Positions 54,961 to 64,000 of a stretch of DNA of 64,000 nucleotides are shown piece after piece. Source of the DNA: Pyrrhosoma nymphula (taxonomy: Eukaryota > Arthropoda > Insecta > Odonata > Coenagrionidae); contig OY754329.1 in assembly GCA_963573305.1 (NCBI GenBank), positions 44,722,417 through 44,786,416 on the forward strand. The letters run 5' to 3'. Positions within the stretch are counted from its first letter, which is position 1. Each line of letters opens with the position of its first letter. The position numbers were made by a program, and so were the translations under genes. A model generated the notes under the pieces. It saw only the letters and a program-made list of their open reading frames with translations. It made no database searches and was not told the origin of the DNA.

Positions 54961-56130
54961 GGAGGCGTTTTAATTGGTGCACGATGACACTGGATGGAAA
55001 CTGGACGTTTCCCAGGGATGAATTTTCCCTCATTTTCACTTGACACATGCGCCCATAGCACAGAGTCCCCTTTAGCCGTTAATTTTAATATAGTAATTGC
55101 TATTATTCAAGATTATACCCGGGGAGTAGTTTGATGGACCATTGCTCCTTTTCTGTAAACTTTTCTAAGGTAATAGAGAATAAGTGAGATCTTAGTGAGT
55201 TTTTCCACTTTTTCCATACATGTTCCATCTGTTCACTTCAGCATACTCCTTAACTCTCTTCATGAAATAAAAATTACCTATCCTCCTCCCTTCCTCCCCT
55301 CTTTCCCTGCATTTCCTATTCCTCTTTGACTTCCGCCCCTATCGCATCATGTAACAAGGGTGGCCCTGGCTGTAGAGAGAATCACATAGGGAAGGAGTTG
55401 GTGCACGATGACACTGGGTAATGTACTGCAGCCCGCTTACCTGCTCTTACACTTTGCTCTCGTGTGCATCCTCGTGAAGTCTTCAAGTACGATAGTTCGT
55501 TAATTCGTTCGCATGACATGAGAAGCGATATTGAGGATTTAGACACGATTAAGATGCCATCATTATAATAGATATTTGTAGAATGAATTGCAGATCCTTA
55601 GACAGTCCTTCCTACCGACTGTGGGTCCCTAACGTTTAATTTTCAAAAAATATCTCATTTTTCACCTTGCCTTCTTCGTTTATTTGATCTTGATCATTAT
55701 TGTATTGCCCAACCTTTCCTATGCCGCAACTCTTCTCTCTTCTGCTGCTGATATTGTTCAAGCTTCACCGCCGTATAAATGCGCGCTTATTTTTTATAGG
55801 CGTTAAAGCATAGGTATTACTATTATAGCTGGGTGGTGATTTCTAGTGAAGTGTCTACATGAAGGTCGGCCAAACCGAGAGCTCATTTGCTTGACCCCGG
55901 TAATGTATTCAGCATTCAGTAGGGGACGACCACCCCCTCCCTCTCCACGCAGTCCGTTTGGATGCGTCCGTGCTCTCATAGACCCTTTTTCTCTTTCTGT
56001 CTTCTGCCTCCGGAACATGCATATATGACCGGAGGCACCACTCCTTTTCCTCCCCTCATCTCAAACCCTCCTCTCTCTATCTCCTCATCCTCCCGCAGGA
56101 CCACCAACGTCCCTTCCTTTTGTTTCCATG
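54961..56130. other. unassigned DNA with short CT-rich pieces
   Basis: CT-rich pieces at 55280-55320 and 56040-56100. A 20-base word, TTGGTGCACGATGACACTGG, occurs at 54974 and again at 55398. The TATAAAT at 55774-55780 between CGCCG and GCGCGC is isolated. No gene recognised. Confidence 0.4.
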
Positions 56131-56780
56131 ATGGCGGTCAGGGGTAGCAGGTGGAGATTCCAGAGCAAGGATCGTTTCGAGGGATCGCCGGATTGGGGGG
56201 CCGCACTCAAGCTTGGTCGGTTTATTCAGTCGCAGAAAAAAAAAGAAACTCCCTTCTTGTATAGTGGAGGAGGAGGGGATAGTGTTGGCCGTGGTTCGGG
56301 AGAGAAGGAGAGTAGCAAGGAAAGGGTTTATCAGCTCGCAAACGAAATGGGTCGTATCTCTCCCTCTCTGTTTATCGCCGAACGAGGTTTCCTGCGTAAT
56401 CCTAATGCTTCGTGAGTCCGTTCTTCCGATTTGCCTCACCACTCGGGTAGGCATGCGTGCGTTCAAGAGAGTATGTGTTTTGAGCGGTTGTCTCTATTGT
56501 GTGTGTGTGTGTGACGCATTTCCCCGGGTGCATTTGTTGTTTTTTTATTATTATTCCTCTGAGTTGGCAGCATCGCGCATCACTCAAAGACGTTGAATGC
56601 GGAGGATCCCGACTTTCCGTCGCCGATACCGGGCGTGGAATTTCGGGGATAGATTTCGCATTTCTTTAACGTTCCAAGCTGAGAGTATCTCTCCGCAAAA
56701 GCTTTATGCGAGTTCACATACTGGATTGGGGCTGTGATATGCTGAAGGAGAATCAATAATCCTCTTCTTCTTTCTTCCAC
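56131..56780. other. CpG-moderate DNA with overlapping frames
   Basis: Frames of 95 and 127 codons (+) and 129 codons (-) cover 56077-56596 in conflict. None has a known domain. A GTGTGTGTGTGTGTG run lies at about 56499-56513. Confidence 0.35.
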
Positions 56781-58895
56781 TTGGTCTTTTTTTAGCCTGC
56801 TCTTCTGTCGTTCACGTGCTTTCCTCCCACCTTTTCCTTGGCTTCGCTACTCGTTTTTTTTCTGTCTGGAATATTATCTTTGCCTATATTTACTATTCTG
56901 TCATCATATATTCTTTCTATACGTCGCTTTCATTCTCTTTTTTGTTTGTGACCTATTGGTTCAGTTTTACTACCCTTTTGTATCTTCTCGCTCATTTTAG
57001 TACTCTTAGTGTTATCAATTTTATTTCTCTTCATACTTTCATTTCTGCAGTCTCCATCTGTTGTTTTGTACTTGATATTTGTGAATTCATTGTTTCTACT
57101 GGCTATGTTAATAATGGTCTTATCAGTGATTTATAAATTCTTACCTTTCTCTGCTGTCTTCAATATTTATTGTTCCTTATGCTATGCGTGAAACAGCCAG
57201 TTGTTGTTTTTTATCCAGCTATTCGTTGTTTTGTTTCCAAGCTAGGCATATTATCACGCTAGGCATTTTATTACTTGTCAGTGTTAGAACTAGTAATTGG
57301 AGGCACACTCTGGAAACCTTCTCGCCGTTCTCTTCCTGGGTAGGCGTGGTATAAATATCCCAATAGTCTGAAGGCTTTGGGAAATGCTGTTTTGTTGATT
57401 TCTTCTACTATAATCAATCCTTGAATCCAGCTTTCACTTCGGAAGTTAATGTAAAGAAGCCTAATGCGGTGGAAATAATGTACATGCATGCTAAAAAGGT
57501 AAACATTACCCTTTTAGCAATGTCTTTTGTTGACAGTGGAACAGCGCGCATTTCACCACGATGGAGAATAATCATGTGCACTTATTTATGCCTCCTGATA
57601 TGATTAGCATTAAGTTTTGTCACGACGAGGCGAAACGCGCATCGTACCATTGTAAGCAATCAATTCTGTTAAAGAAATAAGGTATTTTTCTTTTAATATT
57701 GGTCTTTCGCTTTTGTTGCACCCATAAATTGCTTTATTCCTGCCCTCTTGTGTGTCTAGTAATAAAAAAAATAGTTTCATCTGAGAGTCTTAGAACGATT
57801 TCACACATATTTTATCTGGTACTTCGGCTCTATTTGAAGTCATTAAATACAATTTCTTGTAATTCTTCTGTGATTAGGTAGGTACTCATTTATTATTAAA
57901 AGACCGAACTAATGAAGCAACTGTCTTCTTTTCTTGCAAGCTACCTTATCATTCAGTCCAAATTCTATCGTGACCCACTAATTTCTCCAATCTCTCCCGT
58001 TTTTGCCACAGACACTTCAGAGGAACCTCATTAACTGCCACAATTAGCCGAAATCAATGCTTATGCTGGTACCCCTCATTTTGCTCTCATGCAATAGGGT
58101 GAATTATATTTTTATTCACTGGAATTTTGCTTTCTTGAACAGATGATGTTATAGAGCACATATCTGTTTTTCTCGAGAGAAAGTGTTAATTCATGAAATA
58201 TGATAGCAGACGATGAGAGACTGTGCATTCGCTTTCATCTGTTAAATTATTTGAAATGACGTGGTGGGTATTTTATGTAACGCGGAGCACAAAGGCTGTA
58301 TTCTCTGTCACGTGGAGCGATAAAAGTGTAGGTAATGACCTGCTAAAACGAACTTTGACCCGGCGAAGTTCAGCGTCGCTTTTAGGATGTTAATATGGCT
58401 CATTACGCATATGCTTCTTGAAATGGATGTTCAAAACTTCGTAGACGCTACAAAGTAGCCTGAAAGATGAGATTGGACGAGGAATGAGGATGGGGATTTG
58501 GAGTACTAATTCGTTTTAAAAACTTTCCATTTGAAGAGCAACCGTTTCGTTCCAAAGTCGCACTCCATATAAGAGGGAAATGCTTCTTGGTAATATAATA
58601 TGCTGAATGGAAACGGACTGAGAGGCCTGACTCTGCTCGGAGTAGTGTTACTTATTTGATTACTTAAGCATTAAGTGCTTACGCAATACTCTTTCCTCGT
58701 CGATAATTTAACCTTCTCCATGCTTTAAGCTCTCGCAACTAATATCTGAAAGTCGTCGCATCAAAATATATTATGTGTATCAATTTTCTGTCTTGACAGC
58801 ATGGATTTTACTGAAATTCATATTTACTTCATATGAACTTCATCCATCAGGGACATTTTCAACAGTCAGTATACAGAATTAAAATTTTTCTCGTG
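56781..58895. other. unassigned T-rich to AT-rich DNA
   Basis: T/C-rich DNA at 56780-57190 gives a 106-codon hydrophobic frame (56816-57136) that looks compositional (Phe/Ser/Ile). No gene, RNA or repeat recognised. Confidence 0.4.
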
Positions 58896-61600
58896 TTAAA
58901 AAGTGTACAGTAATATTACAGCATAATTTTTAGATCTGCGCTTAATTAAAGAAGTGAGATGACACGTACATACCACCTTAGACTTCGGAGAGGTTTCATA
59001 CATTACTCCCATTATTTTTCTCCTATAAAAGGGCTTAAATAAACTTATATAAATATAATTGCTTGAAAATCGTGTTTTAATGCACGTCTTACATCTCAAA
59101 TTACTGTTAAGCACGCATTGCATCAGGCATAATTAAGTATTTATTTATTAGAAATACCTTAGAGAGACTTTTACGTAATAATAGTTACGCATTTGTCAAT
59201 GGGCTAAATCAGAATGTAATGATTTTAACGCGTATTGTAGCTGATGTAATTCATTGTTAGGAGTAACTATGTGTATTGTGGTATTGTAATATATATATCA
59301 TTGCAAAAGACAGTAGTGATTTATCAACCGATATATCTGAAAGCCTCAGTGCTCTGGAAGATAGAAATAAAATTATGATGTACTCTCATTCAGATATCGC
59401 TTGACATACAGTATTTTGATGGATTTTTAGCGAAACTTAGATGATTCCTTAGATGTTCAATGGAGAATGTTCTGCCGCAGGGATCGTTTCTGAAGCATAC
59501 AAGTCAGTTCATTACCCTTCAAGTCCGTGATCAAATGAGATTTAAGGCAGGTGTCTTCTTTGAGTGTCTTATATTTAACTTGTTAAAATAAAATTATGCA
59601 TGAATAAATTTATATCGATGTTATTCTTGCTATGTTTCAAGATGTTTATTACAATGCCCTATTTTATTATGTGAAAGAATATAGTATCCAATCATTCCAT
59701 CCAATACATACTTGGGTCTGTTTAATTCTTTTGTGAAACCTTAGGTCGTTCGGCGCTAATGTATTTCATCATCACGTAAGATTAGAAAGCTTATAGAGAT
59801 CAATGGCTTAAGTAGTAGTTTAATCGTATTCTTATACTCTGAAGTCATTTTCCTATATTTTAATCGATTTGGAATGAACATTGTTTTAATTATTGTTGTA
59901 TTCCTAGTGGCCTAACGAGCTCTAATCATTATTCTTCAAGTTTTAAACAATTCGCGATACGTCGATTGGCTCCCTCAATTCTCGACTGCCAGACCTCTTT
60001 CTTTCACTATCGTTTCAATTAGAAGTGGGAAAACCATTTTAATGATAAAAGTATTGTGTTTATCCACGAAAACCTTTATCTTAATCGACACCTGCTGCAT
60101 ATGCTTTTCCTCCGAGGGTAAAAAAATTTAGGATTTTATTGAATCTGTACTTCATTAGGACGGTAATAATTTAAAATTCCGAAATTTCCTACTTTTTTCA
60201 CACGTGGAATGGCGAAATCTCACTTCCTTCACTCGAGAGACCCGCATTGGAGCAACCGGCTTTCCATTACTCGTTGGGAACCTCTGCTTTTGGCGATATA
60301 TCCTCTCCTGCGCCAGAAATCTGCATGTCTGACCTTGGTACCCGATGAGAGTTGGTTTCAAAAATTCTGGAAAATTTCTCGGCTTAATTAAGCTCGTTAT
60401 CCATACGCGAGCTGAGTCTTCCTTATTGGGCTTAGACGCTTCAGTTTTTATAATCCTCCCAAGTTTTAATTATTTTTCCCCATTTTATTTTTATTCTCGA
60501 ACCAATTCTTGATTCCAAATGAGATGTTCTACATTTTAGAGATTTATAATTGTTGCAGGGTATCTCTGATTTTCATGATGGGCTATCGCTAGGGTTAAGA
60601 GTTTACAGCAGTTGTCCAAGCATCAATCGTGTTCATTATTTTGTTAATAACATGTTGTATTCTATTGCTACTGCCCAATAGCATTCTTTTGCTCACTTAT
60701 AAATGGATTTTTTATTTTCCATCCATCAGGCATAATTTGCTTTGAAATTGTATCATTACTATTCAATCTCCATAATTATTCATTTTTTTGTATTGGAGCA
60801 TTTTTTATCTGAAGTCACTCAGAGCTGTATGCTGATTATATTTATGCTCTTAGAACAATATTAGAAAGTAGTATTATCAATGCGCCACAGTAGTTTCTTA
60901 TTTAATCCACCGATGGGCTTTCAAAAATAAATTAAGTCTTGATTGGTTGATAATCCTTCACTACTTCACTGTTCCATCAAAGATAGTTTCGATCTATGCG
61001 TTGGTTTTATTACGATGTTTTTGTGTTGCCTGTAAATTTCAACTGGACATTTCGGATGGGCAGAATGGACACCGTTGTCTTGTTTAAGGACACATCAGGG
61101 CACTTAGTAGCTATCCATATTTTAAGAATTTGGGCGGCTCGGACATTCAAATAATACTTGACGATTTGATTAATATTGCGAGAGCAGCGGGATCAGTTTG
61201 ATGGCAAAACTCCACCTGTTTGCATATGGTTCACTACAGTTTGTGCTTTAGTGTACGGTGTGCTTTTGTGGGCCATTTCATCGTATACGGTTGTAAATAT
61301 TTTCCATTGAGGGTCAAAGTACTATAGCTTATAGCTATTAAACTGAATTTAAATAAAACAATATTCATTGAGTTACCTTCCTTGGTTTTCTAGCATATGG
61401 ATTGCATACCACACAGTTTACAGTTAAGGAAAAAATGGGAAGATAATTTCGAAGAACGTTTTTTTTAAACAATTTTCGAAGAATATTTATATCTTGACAT
61501 GTTCAAGGATTGCATTGGATATGTCAATAGATTCTGCGGTTAATCGCCAAACGCTACAAGTAGTAAAAGCACTTTCACTAAGAAGCCTTAGTTAAGATTG
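58896..61600. other. unassigned AT-rich DNA
   Basis: Short frames at 58896-59123 (-) and 60155-60391 (both strands) are unrecognised. No repeat shared with the rest of the window was noticed. Confidence 0.4.
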
Positions 61601-64000
61601 TATTTCAGTTGGGGATGTTACTCGGTGAAAACTAATGTTACTGTAATATACATCTAAATTCACTTTTAGGCTGCTTTTAATGATATATGTTCCTTTTTCG
61701 TCTCAATGAATGGCTTTTAATTAAAACTTTGTTCATGAAACTGTGATAAATTAGCACTTTGTTTTCGGCAAAAGCGCTTTCCACATCTTGTAGTCGAAAC
61801 CAAATCGGTTTATGTCGATCTTTAAATTCAACGTAAGACGGGATTACATCTATTACTTTCCTGGCGTGTAAGGATAAATTAGGTTGGGAATCCTGGATCT
61901 GAGTTTTATAAATGCTGTTACCGAAATTTTTCAGGAGGCGTGGGATGTTTTGATTTTCCGGAAAACCAAACAATTGCGAGAAATCGTTGGCCTGTAAATT
62001 TAATCTGTGAGATGATCTCCGGCAGAGAACTTAAACAATCCATGTGAAAGTAAATGCTATATTTTTTGCTCAAATTAGAGCGCAATGTTTGGGTTGGGAT
62101 GCTTCGGAAAAGGATATATCCATTTTCAGCGGTAGCGCCACGTTTGGGAAGCACTGTCTTTAGAGGATTTATATTTCGAAAGTGGCGTTTCGAGAAATTC
62201 GTCCTGTTATTATGCCACTGTTAGGTACTCGTGACTGAGACTGATTATATTCAGTTCCTTGGTGCGGAATTTTTCACGTCCGTTACTTTCCCTCAGTGCT
62301 GTGTGCTGTGCTGGGCAAATCGTATTCTTTAACGGTTGATTTAGATGTAACGTAAGAACACACTTAAGAACATATCGAAACTCAAGCTCAGGCTGCAATC
62401 TTCCGAAACTTCAATCCAACCAATATGAATATTTTCTTGCATCCTTAATCTGAACAATGAGATGTTCTCATCTATAACATCCAATATCCGAGAATGGGTC
62501 TGTTGTTTTCAAATTAAGATCCATTTTGCTGTTGCAAATGTGATCGTTCGCGTACCTGCGACTCTGTCTTTTTTATTGGTTATATTTCATTTTCTCGTCG
62601 CTGGTGGCGTCTGTGCACCCGTCTCGGTAGCTGCTGTTTGCTCAACTTAAGTAATCACTCTTCTTCGTGGTTGGGCTGCTCGAAGGACTTACTTACTTAA
62701 CTTCAGAGAAGAATTAGAACAGTATTTTGAATTAAGTAATGTTTTCAAGTCACATTGTGAACTCTCTATGTTACTCACATGCTCTTAAAATATGTTAAAA
62801 AATAATGATCATGTGTTCAGTGAGAATCAGCCATAAGTCTCGGTATATCACTCACTGCTATTGTGTCCGTGGTGGCATATGAGATTTCTGCGAATGCTAT
62901 TTAAAATAAAATCGGTTCGGAGGCGAAGTAATACTGGTACTGATAAATTGTTTCCGCTTTTTGAGTGTTACTGCTTTTGATCCATACTGCGCCTACTTTA
63001 CAGTCCTCTTTGAAGTCGCGCTTCATTTTTGCGGAAAAATTCGCGCGACCCAGCACAGCCTCGATCAGAACTTACAGGGAGGAAGCCACGCGAGAGAGAG
63101 AGAGGGAATTCTATGGGCCCAAATTAAATTACGCAAGCATCGTGCACGTCCTGTGACATGAGCGTTGGCACGTTAGTCGCAGGGTGTCATTCTCTGCTTC
63201 TTCGTAGCAATTCCTGCGAGTTTTACTTGGAAAAGTCACCGTTGTAAATTAATGGCTGAGATGTTTCGAGGAAGGAAATTTAAAGGCATTCATAGCCTAT
63301 GGAACACAGAAATTACTGCTTCTGGAAATCCGGTCGAAATCTAGTTGACAACATACACAAAACAGGTGAGCAATTCGTCTCGCAAAATAATGGACAATAT
63401 GAATGCGTCGTTTGGTCTATGGATTGTTATGGTAACTTTGATACCCAATGCTCGAATCGCGTGCAAAAAAATATTAGCTTGAAATGAATCATGTGGGTAA
63501 AAATGAAAGCTTTCTTTTACAGGATTTACTTTCACTAACCTTTCAAAGTAAATCCCTGGGTCGAAGGAATTCGGTGTGGGCCATTAATTTGCTTTAAAAA
63601 CTTTGAAAAATGAAATATATACTATACTTAATGCTATTCGTTACGGTTTTAATCCTGGCTGTAGTGTAAGCTAAGCAAATAACGGTATCTCACTGGAAAT
63701 TTAAACCCACCTCTTATGGGTATGGAAATATAAAAATTCACCTGGTGCTGTTATATTGACTACTTAATTCAATGTTTACGTGATAGCGATTAATATATGT
63801 TTAAGTTCATGGCGGTGATATAGCGATGGTGATGGAGTTACTGGAATCGCATTCCTTTAGCCTCAATAGTATTGGATAACCGTCATTAAGGGAATTATGC
63901 TGAAAAATAGGAGTGGGATCCATGTGTTTTTAACTTCATTTAATTCTGTTATTTTACTTTTACTTGCTGGGTTAAAGCAGTTTTGTGGAATTTAGAGGTA
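61601..64000. other. unassigned AT-rich DNA
   Basis: A 98-codon minus frame (61677-61973) and a 78-codon one (61918-62154) overlap and have no known match. GAGAGAGAGAGAGGG lies at 63091-63105. Nothing else seen to the window end. Confidence 0.4.

Noticed and set aside
55774..55780. TATAAAT between GC-rich flanks as a core promoter
   Set aside because: Isolated motif with no initiator, exon or transcript support.
1..64000. CRISPR arrays, bacterial operons, telomeric TTAGG arrays, retroviral or LTR elements
   Set aside because: None seen. The short direct repeats lack regular spacers, no long TTAGG runs occur, and no gag/pol order or LTR pair was found.

Overview
The window looks like non-coding DNA from a large, repeat-rich animal genome, most likely an arthropod and probably an insect. 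The pointers are a decayed piggyBac transposase, a CR1/Jockey-like non-LTR retrotransposon with a GATGTA-type tail, one well-represented family of tRNA-derived SINEs, hAT- and Tc1-like remnants, and AT-rich sequence broken by CT-rich blocks. The species cannot be named from this. I see no intact protein-coding gene. The long open frames are mostly translations of pyrimidine- or purine-rich low-complexity DNA.

Layout. 0-8 kb: a LINE scrap at the left edge, a purine-rich block, local tandem duplications, a diverged dispersed repeat (2.94-3.56 kb), a large CT-rich block (6.7-7.2 kb) and a 50-bp near-perfect palindrome (7.95 kb). 8-12.6 kb: a tRNA-SINE, then a nearly full-length piggyBac pseudogene on the minus strand (8.71-10.44 kb), a LINE tail and a second copy of the dispersed repeat. 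13-25.6 kb: CT-rich blocks next to CGAT-rich sequence, a possible micro-exon (14.79 kb), two 5S-rRNA-derived repeats (20.2 and 25.4 kb), a palindromic MITE (20.5 kb), several SINEs and LINE tails. 28-33 kb: a SINE, a small hAT-type MITE, and a composite repeat present twice. 35-39 kb: a large CT-rich block, then a 2-kb element with ~0.4-kb inverted arms enclosing a broken DDE-transposase reading and a tRNA-like sequence. 41-49 kb: CT-rich blocks and an old tandem array of about 0.9-kb units (44.77-48.17 kb). 49.1-50.07 kb: a 5'-truncated LINE carrying a changed catalytic residue. 51.2-56.6 kb: the most CpG-rich part, with a plausible non-coding first exon ending in a consensus splice donor at 51,778/51,779; if the window holds part of a host gene it is probably here. 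57-64 kb: AT-rich, nothing recognised.

No genes work together here in a pathway. The biology visible is transposon accumulation and decay. The least explained structures are the five-unit tandem array, the two 5S-derived repeats that share a non-5S tail, and the repeated pairing of CT-rich blocks with CGAT-rich sequence. All matches were made by eye. No database search was run.
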